Shown: positions 27,719 through 37,665, counted from the first letter of the stretch. The stretch is DNA of 64,000 nt from Desulfosporosinus meridiei DSM 13257 (GCF_000231385.2 NC_018515.1:3802501-3866500), one strand, 5' to 3'. Made by a program: numbers and translations. The notes: generated by a model from the letters alone, not told the origin.

Positions 27719-27727
27719 TGGTATACT
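27719..27727 (+). promoter_or_regulatory. Extended -10 promoter of the amino-acid ABC operon
   Basis: TGGTATACT is an extended -10 (TGn + TATACT). No good -35 is visible at the expected distance, consistent with a TGn-dependent or activated promoter. The leader to the first ATG is about 140 nt. Confidence 0.5.
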
Positions 27728-27734
27728 ATAACCA

Positions 27735-27766
27735 CTAACAACTTAATATTTATTTACAAGTTGTTA
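27735..27766. promoter_or_regulatory. Candidate operator B (CTAACAACTT-N13-AAGTTGTTAG)
   Basis: Perfect 10-bp inverted repeat, arms 27735-27744 and 27757+1 to 27766 minus none (right arm 27757-27766), spacer about 13 nt, just downstream of the TGGTATACT promoter where a repressor would block transcription. Inner ACAACTT/AAGTTGT matches operator A. Confidence 0.55.
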
Positions 27767-27875
27767 GAATATCAACCTAAAATTTGCTCAGTCTTAATCG
27801 GAGGTGGTTCTATTGCTCTTATAGAAAGCGGGAATACATGATCCTTATCAAATAGGTATATAGGAGGTAGAAAGA

Positions 27876-28664
27876 ATGAAAAAGTATAGAGGGCTTGTCC
27901 TTTTAACACTAGCATTGCTGGTGATCACTGGCTGTGGTACATCAAAAAGTAATTCTGAACCAACCCCTACAGCAACCTTAGATCGGATTAAGGCTGATGG
28001 AAAAATAACCTTTGCTATGAGCGGCCAGTATCCCCCTTTTAATTATTTTAATGAGCAAAATAAGCTTACAGGTTTTGATGTGGAAATAGGACAGGAGATT
28101 GCTAAAAGAATTAATGTAAATTCAGATCCCATCGCAACCGAATGGGATGGGATTATTGCCGGATTAACAACAAGCAAATTTGATATGATTTTGGGAAGTA
28201 TGGCCATTACAGACGAGCGACTTGAGAAGGTAAATTTTAGCACACCTTATTACCGATCAGGTGCTCAAGTTATTGTGCCCTCGGACTCGAACATCAGTGG
28301 AGCCGCTGATCTCAAGGGCAAAAAGGTTGGGGTTGTGCTTGGTACTACATTTGAAACGAAAGCACGGGAATTGGGTGCCACTGTAAATACCTACAAAGGA
28401 GACCCAGACGCCTTTAACGATATGCTTAATGGTAGACTCGATGCCGTGATTACAGACAAAATTGTAGGTCTAAATGCGATTAAGAAAAATAATTATCCGT
28501 ATAAACTGGTAGGAGATTTGTTATATGTTGAAAAAATGGGGATAGCGATTCGTAAAGATAGTCCAAAATTGCTTGAAGCCGTAAATAACGCCCTCACAGA
28601 AATGATGGATGATGGAACCTATAAACAGATTAGTGAAAAGTATTTCAATCAGGATATCCGTTAA
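27876..28664 (+). CDS. Polar amino-acid ABC transporter substrate-binding lipoprotein
   Basis: Family-3 solute-binding protein anchored by a lipid: signal peptide with lipobox LVITGC (Cys about residue 20), then a Ser/Thr/Pro linker. The ligand domain has ITFAMSGQYPPFNYFN, GFDVEIGQEIAKR, and EKVNFSTPYYRSGAQ, typical of Gln/Arg/Lys/cystine binders. 262 aa; AGGAGG precedes the ATG. It heads a binding protein-permease-ATPase operon divergent from ablAB, so lysine or another precursor of the osmolyte pathway is a plausible ligand, but specificity cannot be read from sequence. Confidence 0.93.
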   Translation: MKKYRGLVLLTLALLVITGCGTSKSNSEPTPTATLDRIKADGKITFAMSGQYPPFNYFNEQNKLTGFDVEIGQEIAKRINVNSDPIATEWDGIIAGLTTSKFDMILGSMAITDERLEKVNFSTPYYRSGAQVIVPSDSNISGAADLKGKKVGVVLGTTFETKARELGATVNTYKGDPDAFNDMLNGRLDAVITDKIVGLNAIKKNNYPYKLVGDLLYVEKMGIAIRKDSPKLLEAVNNALTEMMDDGTYKQISEKYFNQDIR

Positions 28665-28793
28665 AATACTTAGATCTTAAAGTGGTTTATATACTGGCAC
28701 CAATTTTAAGTGATAACCACATATAAATAGAAGCCTGAGACTAGGCATATTCGGCAAAGGGGTGCGCATTGAGCATACTGGAGGTAATTGGTT

Positions 28794-29462
28794 ATGAATC
28801 TCGATTTTAGTGTCATCATTAAATATCTTCCCTTTTTATTGCAAGGAGCAGGTTTAACTATAGAACTCGCAGTACTGGGAATTGCTTTCGGTATCTTTAT
28901 TGGCATAATTGCAGCACTTTTAAAGATATCCCATACTCCTCTGCGATATGTTGCTCACTTTTACATTTGGTTGGTTCGAGGAACCCCTTTGCTGGTTCAG
29001 CTATTTCTCATTTATTTTGGTTTGCCGCAACTTGGAATTACCTTAAGTGCTTTTGCTTCTTCGGTATTAGGACTGGGAATTAACAGTGGAGCTTATCTAG
29101 CAGAGGTCTTTCGGGGTGGAATAGAAGCAATTCCTAAAGGACAAACTGAAGCTTCTTTATCACTTGGAATGGGAAAATTTTTGACTATGCGCAGAATTAT
29201 CTTTCCACAAGCCTTGCGAATTTCAATTCCCTCATTAGGCAATCAGTTTATCATCTCTCTTAAAGATTCATCGCTATGTTCCGTAATCACTATGTCGGAA
29301 CTTCTTCAAACTTCGCAACGTTTTGCCAGTGTTACTTTTGGTTCTTTGGAGTTCTACACTACCGCTGCTCTCCTCTATTTGTTGATGACAACTGTTATTT
29401 CAGCAGTATTACGCAGCCTAGAATGGAGATTATCTAAAGAAAATAGGACAAGGGCGTGTTGA
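28794..29462 (+). CDS. Polar amino-acid ABC transporter permease
   Basis: HisM/GlnP-type inner-membrane subunit of 223 codons with about five hydrophobic segments. The EAA-loop that contacts the ATPase is visible as [33 protein letters not shown] in pieces around residues 115-145. ATG 28794 is eight bases after GGAGGT; a TTG two codons earlier is too close. It is preceded by a 6-bp GTGGTT/AACCAC hairpin (28682-28720) that may reduce expression relative to the binding protein. Confidence 0.93.
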   Translation: MNLDFSVIIKYLPFLLQGAGLTIELAVLGIAFGIFIGIIAALLKISHTPLRYVAHFYIWLVRGTPLLVQLFLIYFGLPQLGITLSAFASSVLGLGINSGAYLAEVFRGGIEAIPKGQTEASLSLGMGKFLTMRRIIFPQALRISIPSLGNQFIISLKDSSLCSVITMSELLQTSQRFASVTFGSLEFYTTAALLYLLMTTVISAVLRSLEWRLSKENRTRAC

Positions 29463-29464
29463 TA

Positions 29465-30220
29465 ATGGAATTAACAAAAATAAATGAAAAGTCAATGATC
29501 AATGTAAACTGTTTAGTCAAAGACTTCGGTAATCATAGGGTTATTAACGGCATTAATGCTACAGTGTCTCCGGGTGAGGTTGTTGTACTGATCGGAGCAA
29601 GTGGTTCGGGAAAAAGTACTTTTCTGCGCTGTTTAAATGGGCTTGAGGCCTTAACTTCGGGTGAAATATTGATTGATAGCGTCCCGTTGGAGAGGAACTC
29701 CAAAAGTCTTAAGGAGATTCGGCGTCAAGTAGGAATGGTGTTCCAGCAGTTCAATCTGTTTCCCCACCTAACGGTCTTGGAAAATATCATTGAAGCACCT
29801 ATTCATGTACTTAATCGACCAAAGAGCAAAGCAATCAAAGATGCCCAGGAGTTACTTTCTAAGGTCGGACTTTTCGATAAACAGAACTGTTACCCTGGGA
29901 CATTGTCTGGTGGCCAGGGTCAAAGAGTTGCCATTGCGCGAGCACTAGCAATGCAGCCAAAAATAATGCTTTTTGATGAGCCTACCTCAGCCCTTGATCC
30001 TGAGTTGGTGGGGGAAGTTCTTTCTGTTATGAAGCAGTTAGCCGAAGATGGAATGACTATGGTTGTCGTAACCCACGAAATGGGGTTTGCCAAAGAAGTC
30101 GCGGACAGGGTAATTTTCATTGACGAAGGCCGGATCGTAGAGGAAGGCTCACCTACTCAGATTTTCGGAAACCCTCAAGAAACACGCACTCAAACTTTCC
30201 TTGGTAGGTTGAGTCATTAA
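29465..30220 (+). CDS. Polar amino-acid ABC transporter ATP-binding protein
   Basis: GlnQ/HisP-type ATPase energising uptake. Walker [10 protein letters not shown] (about residue 44), Q-loop [11 protein letters not shown], signature [15 protein letters not shown] (one Q to G relative to the usual LSGGQQQRV), Walker [14 protein letters not shown] and H-loop VVTHEM are present. I use ATG 29465; an earlier GTG at 29456 would overlap the permease stop. It starts 2 bases after the permease. A strong bidirectional terminator follows at 30355. Confidence 0.94.
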   Translation: MELTKINEKSMINVNCLVKDFGNHRVINGINATVSPGEVVVLIGASGSGKSTFLRCLNGLEALTSGEILIDSVPLERNSKSLKEIRRQVGMVFQQFNLFPHLTVLENIIEAPIHVLNRPKSKAIKDAQELLSKVGLFDKQNCYPGTLSGGQGQRVAIARALAMQPKIMLFDEPTSALDPELVGEVLSVMKQLAEDGMTMVVVTHEMGFAKEVADRVIFIDEGRIVEEGSPTQIFGNPQETRTQTFLGRLSH

Positions 30221-30354
30221 CTACTCGACCTGTTTTATACTACAACATATCAAGTGGTTGCAACATTAGTCGACTACCTGATTTAATAGTATCTGTAGCT
30301 ACTCCCCCTTGTGTGAGGGCTTTTCTAAATATATTGCTCTAAGTGCACCAATTC

Positions 30355-30381
30355 AAAAAACGACCTTTCAGGTCGTTTTTT
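30355..30381. terminator. Bidirectional intrinsic terminator
   Basis: Perfect 11-bp stem AAAAAACGACC / GGTCGTTTTTT with a 5-nt loop between the convergent ABC operon (+) and symporter gene (-); it yields a U-run on both strands. Confidence 0.93.
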
Positions 30382-30410
30382 GAAAAATATTTTAAGTTTC
30401 CTAAAGTATG

Positions 30411-31790
30411 CTATTTTTTTATAACCGGAATGGGATCCTTTGAAACCTCGTCTAAATTATCCTCCCACAGATACTTTTTTGTTTCTGAGACGATAACTCC
30501 ACTTAAGAGCAACAGGGAAACGAGGTTTGGTATAGCCATTAATGCGTTCATAGCATCTGCCATATCCCAGACCAGTTGAAGAGTCATTATGGACCCCAGG
30601 AATACAGCAAGTACCCAGACCCCGCGGTATGGCATAATTGCAGCTTTTCCGAACAAGTATTCAATCGCTCTTTCTCCATAATATGACCACCCGAGAATGG
30701 TTGAAAACACGAAAGTTAAAAGTCCAACTGTTAAGACAATGGGGCCAACTACGGGTATTTGAGCAAAGGCAATTTTCGTTAGCGCGGCACCTTTTAATCC
30801 TTCTGTAGCAGCAGGATTGCTCATAATGCTGCTCACTACAACGATACCAGTCATTGCACAGACCACAACAGTATCCCAGAAGGTTCCGGTTGCTGAGACC
30901 AAAGCTTGGCGAACTGGATTTCTAGTTTGAGCCGCTGCTGCCACAATGGGGGCAGACCCTAATCCTGACTCATTGGAGAACAGCCCTCGGGCAATACCGT
31001 AGCGTGCTGCCATCATAATCGACGCTCCAATAAAGCCACCGCCCGCTGCTTGAGGAGTGAAGGCGGATTTAAAAATCAGGCTGATTGCTGGTATTACGAA
31101 TGAAGAATTTAGAACTAAAATAATAATACAACCAATTACATAGAATATTGCCATGAATGGCACGAGCATTTCACACACTCGGGCAATGGACTTAACCCCC
31201 CCAATAATAACAAAGCCGGTGAGAGCAGCCATTACACCACCAGTGATATATGGCGAAATATTAAAGCTCTCATTAACCATAGCGGCAATGGAATTAGCTT
31301 GGACCGTATTTCCAATTCCAAAAGCCGCGATGGCTGTAAAAATACAAAATAAGACCGCCAGCCACTTTTGACCCAAACCATTTTCCAAAGCATACATAGG
31401 TCCACCAAGCATTGTCCCATCTGAGGTCTTAACTCTATACTTTACCGATAACAGAGCCTCAGAGTACTTAGTAGCAATACCAAAGACTCCCGTTAGCCAG
31501 CACCATAGAACAGCGCCTGGGCCTCCCAGAGCTACGGCAGTAGAAACCCCTACGATATTACCCGTACCTATTGTTGCTGCTAATGCTGTGGTGAGTGCCC
31601 CGAACTGGCTTACATCTCCCTCAGAAGACGTATCTTTCGTTAAGGAAAGCTTAATGGCTTTAATAATGTGTTTTTGGATGAAGCGAGTACGAAAGGTTAG
31701 AAATAAGTGCGTACCGAAAAGTAAGATGAGCATTGGGGGACCCCAGAGGTAATCGTTTAGCCAGATGATAGCGTTGTGAAATGATTCCAT
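30411..31790 (-). CDS. Na+/alanine-glycine symporter (AGCS family)
   Basis: Sodium-coupled small neutral amino-acid carrier of 459 aa with about ten membrane segments. Family signatures are GALTTALAATIGTGNIVGVSTAVALGGPGA (residues about 64-93, read in parts) and NESGLGSAPIVAAAAQT. GGAGGAGG precedes the ATG. It has its own promoter, a tandem glycine riboswitch and a leader terminator, so glycine is the likely signal and a probable substrate. Alanine transport cannot be excluded. Confidence 0.94.
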   Translation of the reverse strand: MESFHNAIIWLNDYLWGPPMLILLFGTHLFLTFRTRFIQKHIIKAIKLSLTKDTSSEGDVSQFGALTTALAATIGTGNIVGVSTAVALGGPGAVLWCWLTGVFGIATKYSEALLSVKYRVKTSDGTMLGGPMYALENGLGQKWLAVLFCIFTAIAAFGIGNTVQANSIAAMVNESFNISPYITGGVMAALTGFVIIGGVKSIARVCEMLVPFMAIFYVIGCIIILVLNSSFVIPAISLIFKSAFTPQAAGGGFIGASIMMAARYGIARGLFSNESGLGSAPIVAAAAQTRNPVRQALVSATGTFWDTVVVCAMTGIVVVSSIMSNPAATEGLKGAALTKIAFAQIPVVGPIVLTVGLLTFVFSTILGWSYYGERAIEYLFGKAAIMPYRGVWVLAVFLGSIMTLQLVWDMADAMNALMAIPNLVSLLLLSGVIVSETKKYLWEDNLDEVSKDPIPVIKK

Positions 31791-31854
31791 GTCGTTTTTC
31801 CTCCTCCGTTAATATAATACCTTTGTGGATTGCTGCTAATGCGCTCCATCTATA

Positions 31855-31887
31855 TATAAAAAGAGCCAAATCTTGCGATTTGACTCT
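31855..31887 (-). terminator. Leader terminator of the symporter gene (riboswitch platform)
   Basis: Minus-strand stem AGAGTCAAATC / GATTTGGCTCT with GCAA loop followed by TTTTTATATA, 65 bases after the riboswitch and 65 before the ATG. A transcription-control platform for the glycine aptamers. Confidence 0.85.
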
Positions 31888-31956
31888 GGATTTAAGTAGT
31901 AAATAGTACAAGTTTATGGAGAGATCACAAATGTGTCTGACCATTAAACTTCAATA

Positions 31957-32116
31957 CTCTGTCCTTTTGCCTGAGAGATTAGCAAAGCATTTTGCGTTGC
32001 CCCTTCGGCGCCCATTAATGGATCTCTCCAGAGTCCTGTCAATTTGCGGTCCTGCTTAAATTTAAGCTCCTGAAAGTACAACCTCTTCGGCAGGCAAATT
32101 TGCCTATCTCCCGTAA
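31957..32116 (-). ncRNA. Tandem glycine riboswitch
   Basis: Two aptamers read on the minus strand. The second (about 31957-32039) has GCCGAAGGGGCAA (31997-32009) and CTCTCAGGCAAAAGGACAG closing to GGACTCTGGAGAG. The first (about 32040-32116) has CGGGAGAT, GCCGAAGAGG (32082-32091) and CTTTCAGG...GCAGGACCG. These are the gcvT-type glycine aptamer landmarks. It precedes the AGCS symporter and a leader terminator. Whether glycine turns the gene on or off is not determined by sequence; symporter-linked copies are often off-switches. Confidence 0.93.
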
Positions 32117-32163
32117 ATATCATCCAGTAATTATTTAGTTAAGTTTTTAGTGAGCTAACTTAT

Positions 32164-32192
32164 ATTATAATTTTAATTTAGAAATTATTCAA
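32164..32192 (-). promoter_or_regulatory. Promoter of the riboswitch-symporter transcript
   Basis: Minus-strand -35 TTGAAT (32187-32192) and perfect -10 TATAAT (32164-32169), 17-bp spacing, placing the start about 40 bases before the first aptamer. Confidence 0.8.
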
Positions 32193-32308
32193 TGATTTGC
32201 CAAAAAATTTATAAGGATTTAGCAAGTCAATCTACCCTGACTATAACGCATCTTAAATAGGGCAGATTAACTTAATTTAAAAGTTTTTCTAACTTCTATG
32301 CTTCACAC

Positions 32309-32323
32309 ACGGGATGCTCCCGT
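32309..32323 (-). terminator. Weak hairpin just after proS
   Basis: ACGGGA-TGC-TCCCGT, 6-bp stem, 6 bases past the proS stop, with no clear U-run. A possible terminator for the proS end of the operon. Confidence 0.4.
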
Positions 32324-32328
32324 AAGCT

Positions 32329-34056
32329 TTAGTTATATTGTAGAGCTTTTTCAATTCTTGTTTTTACCTGTTGTGAGAGATCCTCAACCCGCACGAGGTG
32401 AGTATCACCAGATTTTCGTTCTTTGAGTTCAACTTGACCATTGGCCAAGGTTTTACTTCCTAAAGTTACCCTTATTGGATAACCTACTAAATCTGCATCC
32501 TTAAATTTCACGCCGGCACGTTCATCTCGATCATCCAGAATGACTTCGACTCTTAAATCTTTTAACTCTTGATAAAGTTTCTCAGCAGTTTCAACAACCA
32601 AGGAATCCTTATTACTGGTTGGTATAATTATACAATGGTATGGAGCAATTGGCATTGGCCAAATAATTCCGTTTTCGTCGTGGTTTTGTTCAATGGCTGC
32701 GGCAATTGTTCTGCTTACCCCAACGCCGTAACAACCCATCACACAGCTTTTTTCGACTCCGTTCTCATCTAAAAAGTTCGCACCAAGTGCTTTGCTGTAT
32801 TTGGTTCCAAGCTTGAATACTTGACCAACTTCAATTCCTCTGGCCTCTTTAAGTGGAGCTCCACATTTAAGACAGGCTTCACCCTGTTCCACCATTCTTA
32901 AATCAAGAACCTCGTCTATACGGATATCTTTGCCGGGTACAACATCTACATAGTGATGATCCGGTTTATTCGCTCCACAGACCCCTTTCTTCATCAGGGG
33001 AACTTCTTGATCAGCAACTACCAAAAGTCCATCAGGTGCTCCGACTGGCCCTACAGACCCAGGTTCACACCCCAAAGTCTGCTGAACTAACTCAGATGAG
33101 GCAAGTTGAAGGGACACAAATCCACCTAAAGCGTTATTCAGTTTTATTTCATTGAGCGTGCGATCCCCACGTATTAACACCAAAAAGATTCTATCATCCC
33201 CTTGGTAGAGCAACGACTTTATGGTGGAACTCTTCGGTACTGCCAAAAACTCACTGAGGTCTTCAATGGTCTTTACTCCCGGTGTAGACACTAACTTACT
33301 CTTTCCTTCCGGAAATGCATCGTCAATTACCTGAGGGCGACACTCAGATTTCTCCATATTAGCTGCATAATCACACCCTGAACAATGAACGACGGCATTC
33401 TCTCCGGAATCAGCAAGAACCATAAATTCATGGGTTCCCCCTGTACCTCCAATGGCACCAGCATCTGCTTCAACAGGACGGAAAGTTAAACCACAGCGGG
33501 AAAAAATTCTACAATAAGCGTCATACATTTTTTTATAACTTTCATGGAGTCCAGCCTCGTCACGGTCAAAGGAATAGAGGTCTTTCATAACAAATTCACG
33601 GCCACGCATTAATCCAAAGCGAGGACGCCGCTCGTCCCGATATTTATTTTGTATTTGATAAAGAAGCATTGGGAGCTGTTTATAAGACCGAATTTCCCCC
33701 CGAACTAGGTCTGTGATAATTTCTTCGTGGGTTGGACCTAGACAGAACTCACGATTATGACGATCTTTTAGCCGAAATAACTCTGCACCATAAACATCCC
33801 AACGACCACTTTCTTTCCATAGTTCAGCCGGTTGCATAATTGGCATAAGGACTTCCTGTCCGCCTTTGGCATCCATTTCCTCTCTGACAATAGCTTCAAT
33901 CTTTTTTAAGACTTTTAATCCTAAAGGCAAATAAGTGTAAAATCCGGAGGCCGACTTGCGAATTAAGCCTGCCCGGAGCATTAACTGATGGCTGATAACT
34001 TCTGCTTCAGCAGGTACTTCCCGAAGTGTAGGATTTAATAATTGACTGACGAGCAT
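32329..34056 (-). CDS. proS: Prolyl-tRNA synthetase
   Basis: Class II synthetase of the bacterial type with an inserted editing domain. Landmarks: [22 protein letters not shown], motif 2 region [23 protein letters not shown], the INS editing domain (about 225-400) and motif 3 [13 protein letters not shown]. The ATG at 34056 ([11 protein letters not shown]) matches the family start and has AAGGG at a usable distance; the ATG three codons earlier is too close to it. 575 aa. It ends the uppS-cdsA-dxr-rseP-ispG-proS run. Confidence 0.96.
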   Translation of the reverse strand: MLVSQLLNPTLREVPAEAEVISHQLMLRAGLIRKSASGFYTYLPLGLKVLKKIEAIVREEMDAKGGQEVLMPIMQPAELWKESGRWDVYGAELFRLKDRHNREFCLGPTHEEIITDLVRGEIRSYKQLPMLLYQIQNKYRDERRPRFGLMRGREFVMKDLYSFDRDEAGLHESYKKMYDAYCRIFSRCGLTFRPVEADAGAIGGTGGTHEFMVLADSGENAVVHCSGCDYAANMEKSECRPQVIDDAFPEGKSKLVSTPGVKTIEDLSEFLAVPKSSTIKSLLYQGDDRIFLVLIRGDRTLNEIKLNNALGGFVSLQLASSELVQQTLGCEPGSVGPVGAPDGLLVVADQEVPLMKKGVCGANKPDHHYVDVVPGKDIRIDEVLDLRMVEQGEACLKCGAPLKEARGIEVGQVFKLGTKYSKALGANFLDENGVEKSCVMGCYGVGVSRTIAAAIEQNHDENGIIWPMPIAPYHCIIIPTSNKDSLVVETAEKLYQELKDLRVEVILDDRDERAGVKFKDADLVGYPIRVTLGSKTLANGQVELKERKSGDTHLVRVEDLSQQVKTRIEKALQYN

Positions 34057-34123
34057 TGTGTCCATTCCCTTCTATATCATCTATTTATTTTTGTAAGTAA
34101 GTATGATAGCTAATTCACTGAGG

Positions 34124-35206
34124 CTATCGTTTCTGGTGTTCTTTAACATACTCTTCAATTTCGTGAAGCAAGGCTGCCAGTAACTCATGTTCTGGAAGGC
34201 GAGCAACTATCTCCCCCTTGCGAAATAAAAGCCCCATACCCTTTCCACCGGCAATCCCGTAATCGGCTTCACGAGCCTCGCCAGGCCCGTTGACTGCGCA
34301 CCCCATAACCGCTACCTTTAACGGCTTGTCCAGGGGGGGAAGTTGAGCTAGCCGTTCCTCGACTTGCTCTGCCAATCCGGCCAGATCAACTTGAGTTCGA
34401 CCACAGGTTGGGCAACTGATTAACTCTACACTACGCTGCCGCAAGCCTAAGGTATGTAAGATTTCTAAAGCCACGGGGATTTCTCGTACGGGATCACCGG
34501 TTAATGATACCCGAATGGTATCCCCTATGCCTTCGGCTAAAAGAGTACCAATTCCTATTGCCGATTTCACTACCCCGGAACTTACCGTCCCGGCTTCTGT
34601 AACCCCTAAATGCAAAGGATACTCGGTAACTTCGTGGATCTTTCGATAGGCTTCAAGCATTAAAGGAACAGAGGATGCTTTTAGAGAGACCTTAATTTTA
34701 TCATATCCCTCGTCTTCCAGAAGACGAATATGTCCTAAAGCACTTTCGACCATTCCCTCGGCAGTAGGCCCCCCGTACTTTTCCAGGAGTTCCTTTTCTA
34801 ACGAGCCGGCGTTAACTCCGATCCGAATAGGGATTTGCCGTTCCTTAACTGCCCTAACAACCTCTTGCACCTTCCAGCGGGCTCCAATATTCCCCGGATT
34901 CAACCTTAGGCCATGAACCCCTTGCTCAACTGCTTGAATAGCCAAACGGTAATCGAAATGTATGTCAGCGATTACAGGGAGTGAGCTATCAACTGCAATT
35001 ATCTTTAAGGCCTCACCCGCATCCTGATCTAGAACTGCCAGTCGCACAATCTCACACCCAGCTTTCGCTAAAGAATGAATCTGGGCAAGTGTGCTGACAG
35101 TGTCTCTGGTATCCGTATTAGTCATAGATTGTATAACGATCGGAGCCCCTCCGCCTACTTTTATAGATCCAACCTGCACAGCTTTGGTGCTTTTTCTGTG
35201 AATCAT
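34124..35206 (-). CDS. ispG: 4-hydroxy-3-methylbut-2-en-1-yl diphosphate synthase
   Basis: [4Fe-4S] enzyme of the MEP isoprenoid pathway making HMBPP. The 360-aa sequence begins RKSTKAVQVGSIKVGGGAP, with the cluster cysteines in ELISCPTCGRTQVDL (about 265) and VMGCAVNGPGEA (about 305). GGGGGAACGG precedes the ATG. It is downstream of dxr and rseP, close to another MEP gene. Confidence 0.96.
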   Translation of the reverse strand: MIHRKSTKAVQVGSIKVGGGAPIVIQSMTNTDTRDTVSTLAQIHSLAKAGCEIVRLAVLDQDAGEALKIIAVDSSLPVIADIHFDYRLAIQAVEQGVHGLRLNPGNIGARWKVQEVVRAVKERQIPIRIGVNAGSLEKELLEKYGGPTAEGMVESALGHIRLLEDEGYDKIKVSLKASSVPLMLEAYRKIHEVTEYPLHLGVTEAGTVSSGVVKSAIGIGTLLAEGIGDTIRVSLTGDPVREIPVALEILHTLGLRQRSVELISCPTCGRTQVDLAGLAEQVEERLAQLPPLDKPLKVAVMGCAVNGPGEAREADYGIAGGKGMGLLFRKGEIVARLPEHELLAALLHEIEEYVKEHQKR

Positions 35207-35243
35207 GAATTCCGTTCCCCCTGTATATCAATCAAGGCAAGAT

Positions 35244-36314
35244 CTAACCTGCTTTAACAAACAAGCGCAAAACATCTTTATAAGTTACAGCCAGCATTAA
35301 ACCCATAAGCAAGACAAAGCCCACCAAATGGATCATATTTTCCTTTTCAGGATTAAGAGGTTTGCCTCTCAAACCTTCAATTAAAAGAAAAACCAGTCTG
35401 CTTCCATCAAGTGCCGGTATAGGAAAAAGGTTAATGAGACCTAGTTGAATACTCAAAACACCTGTTAACCCTAATAAATTAGAGAAACCTTCTTTAGCAC
35501 CCTCTCCAATAACCTGGGCTATCATCACCGGGCCACCCACGTCTGCAGGAATTTTTCCAGTGATCATTTGTACTAAGGTTACAACGATCAGCTTAGTAAA
35601 ATCAACGGATCGTTCAATTCCGACTCTTGTTGCCTCGATGATTGAGGCGTGAACATAAGTAACTTCAGGTGCGATCCCTATCATTCCGTGCCCTGTCTGA
35701 GCATCCTTTTCGGTCTTTACAGAAACAGTATGACGTTGCTGATCGGCACCTCTCTGGATAGTAAGGTTTATCACTTGCTCTGGTTTAGAATGAATTACTT
35801 CAGTTAAACGTGTCCAGTCTGGCGTTGGGTCTTGATTGACAGCAATAATTCTATCCCCAGCAAGGAGGCCAGATGCTGCAGCCGGCTTATCTTTGAGTAA
35901 TGAGCCAATCGTGTTAGTATTGCTCTGAGCCGGAATCCCCATGTAAGCAAAAACACTGACAAACATAACAATTGCCAATACAAAATTCATAATAGGACCG
36001 GCAGCTATTACCGCCATGCGTTGCCATATAGGCTTGTTCATGAAACTTCTGGCGTCTTTGTTTGAGGCAATTACTGCTTGACCATTATCATTGATTTCCG
36101 GATCCATACCATGAAGTTTGACAAACCCCCCAAGAGGAACAATCCGTAGAGAATAAAGTGTTTCTTTCCCCTGATAACCCACGATTTTCGGACCAAAACC
36201 AAAGCTAAACTCAATTACCTTAACTCCAATCCACTTTGCGACAATATAGTGTCCAAATTCGTGAATCATGACCATGCTTCCAAAGACAAAAACAATGGCT
36301 AGTGTCGTTAACAC
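35244..36314 (-). CDS. rseP: Site-2 intramembrane metalloprotease RseP
   Basis: Membrane zinc protease that cleaves anti-sigma factors or other membrane substrates. HExxH is MIHEFGHYIV (about residue 17), the PDZ domain runs about 115-200 ([15 protein letters not shown]), and the second metal motif is IPALDGSRLVFLLIEG near residue 300. GTG start 36314 behind AAGGGGGG. Neighbour of dxr and ispG, as in many Firmicutes. The substrate here is unknown. Confidence 0.94.
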   Translation of the reverse strand: MLTTLAIVFVFGSMVMIHEFGHYIVAKWIGVKVIEFSFGFGPKIVGYQGKETLYSLRIVPLGGFVKLHGMDPEINDNGQAVIASNKDARSFMNKPIWQRMAVIAAGPIMNFVLAIVMFVSVFAYMGIPAQSNTNTIGSLLKDKPAAASGLLAGDRIIAVNQDPTPDWTRLTEVIHSKPEQVINLTIQRGADQQRHTVSVKTEKDAQTGHGMIGIAPEVTYVHASIIEATRVGIERSVDFTKLIVVTLVQMITGKIPADVGGPVMIAQVIGEGAKEGFSNLLGLTGVLSIQLGLINLFPIPALDGSRLVFLLIEGLRGKPLNPEKENMIHLVGFVLLMGLMLAVTYKDVLRLFVKAG

Positions 36315-36329
36315 TTTAACCCCCCCTTA

Positions 36330-36385
36330 TCGATATTCGCGGCTCCATATCAGAACCTGGTTCGTAATTCGTGGATCGAAAGGTT
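36330..36385. repeat. TTCG-rich palindromic element between dxr and rseP
   Basis: Intergenic bases contain CGATATTCGCGG and, facing it, GGTTCGTAATTCGTGGATCG, imperfectly complementary and built from the same TTCGTGG words as the 8861-8930 repeat. Confidence 0.5.
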
Positions 36386-36455
36386 TATAATTTGCTTCCA
36401 CTGAATGATATTTATGTGCCAAGATTTAATTTAGAAATTGTGTGTTGTTAATCTT

Positions 36456-37604
36456 TTAGAACCCAGAAATTAATTCTTCGGCCCGTTGACGAGCCCAATT
36501 ATCTGCATCGAGTATACTTCCCAGATCCAGATTATCTAAAACATAATGTTCCGAGCAGACTTTTTTAACGATATTTATAATTGCCGGATAAGAAACCTTC
36601 TTTTGGAGAAATGCTAAAACTACAACCTCATTAGCCGCATTCATTACAGCTGGGAGAGTTCCCCCTCGTCGACCAACTTGATACGCTAAAGCCAGGGCCG
36701 GAAAGGCTTCAAAATCCGGCTCATGGAATGTCAAGGTTTTCCCCCGAAGATTAAGTCGCTCAAAGGGATTTTTCCATCGTGTTGGGTAACTTAAAGCATA
36801 TTGAATTGGCAATCGCATATCCGGCCTGCCTAACTGAGCTAGTACGGAACCATCCTGATATTCGACCATAGAGTGGATTACACTCTGTGGATGAATGAGA
36901 ACTTCTATTGCATCATACTCCAAGGCAAACAAATGATGGGCCTCAATGACTTCCAATCCTTTATTCATCATTGTTGAAGAATCAATAGTAATTTTTGCAC
37001 CCATTTCCCAGTTTGGATGGCAAAGTGCTTTCTCCAAAGTAACAGTGTCTAACTTTTCCTTTGTCCACCCAAAGAAAGGACCTCCCGAAGCCGTCAAAAT
37101 AATTTTTTCGATTGTTTCAGGACTTTCTTCTAAACACTGAAATATGGCTGAATGCTCACTGTCCACAGGTAGTATTTTACAGCCGTTTTTTTCAGCCGCG
37201 GACATTACCAAATCTCCGCCGGCCACTAAGGTCTCTTTATTGGCAAGGGCAATAGTTTTTCCTGCTGCAATTGCAGATAGCGTAGGTTCCAACCCTACTC
37301 TGCCTGATAGGGCGGTAACAACTATATCGACTTTCTCAGCAACAACAGAATTAATTATTCCTTCCATTCCTTGAGCCACTTTGATTGGTAAATCTCTCAA
37401 CCGACCGCGTAGATCACTGGCAGCAGGTTCATCCATCATTACTACAACTTCAGGTTGAAACAGCCGAGCCTGTTCTTCCATAAGCCGGACATTTTTATCG
37501 GCTGCCAAGGCGTAAATTTTAAGGCGTCCTTCGGCATGACTGACAACATCTAATGTTTGCCGCCCTATCGACCCTGTAGACCCTAAGATTGTCAGTGTTT
37601 TCAA
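36456..37604 (-). CDS. dxr: 1-deoxy-D-xylulose-5-phosphate reductoisomerase
   Basis: First committed step of the MEP pathway. NADPH motif GSTGSIGRQTLDV at the start; ALANKETLVAGG; active-site PVDSEHSAIFQCL and MGAKITIDSSTMMNKGLEVIEAHHLF (in parts, about 145-225). 382 aa. TTG start at 37604, with GGAAGAG about 10 bases upstream. Confidence 0.95.
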   Translation of the reverse strand: MKTLTILGSTGSIGRQTLDVVSHAEGRLKIYALAADKNVRLMEEQARLFQPEVVVMMDEPAASDLRGRLRDLPIKVAQGMEGIINSVVAEKVDIVVTALSGRVGLEPTLSAIAAGKTIALANKETLVAGGDLVMSAAEKNGCKILPVDSEHSAIFQCLEESPETIEKIILTASGGPFFGWTKEKLDTVTLEKALCHPNWEMGAKITIDSSTMMNKGLEVIEAHHLFALEYDAIEVLIHPQSVIHSMVEYQDGSVLAQLGRPDMRLPIQYALSYPTRWKNPFERLNLRGKTLTFHEPDFEAFPALALAYQVGRRGGTLPAVMNAANEVVVLAFLQKKVSYPAIINIVKKVCSEHYVLDNLDLGSILDADNWARQRAEELISGF

Positions 37605-37665
37605 GACGAATCATCTCTTCCTGCTTATAGCTTATTATATTAATAGAAATTATATCTACAAACTT

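Noticed and set aside
27801-27826. Tiny uORF after GGAGGTGG in the ABC operon leader
   Set aside because: Only three codons (TTG CTC TTA TAG); cannot be supported as a gene.
31660-31944. 94-aa minus-strand ORF across the riboswitch leader
   Set aside because: It spans the leader terminator and the start of the symporter gene; no RBS or homology.
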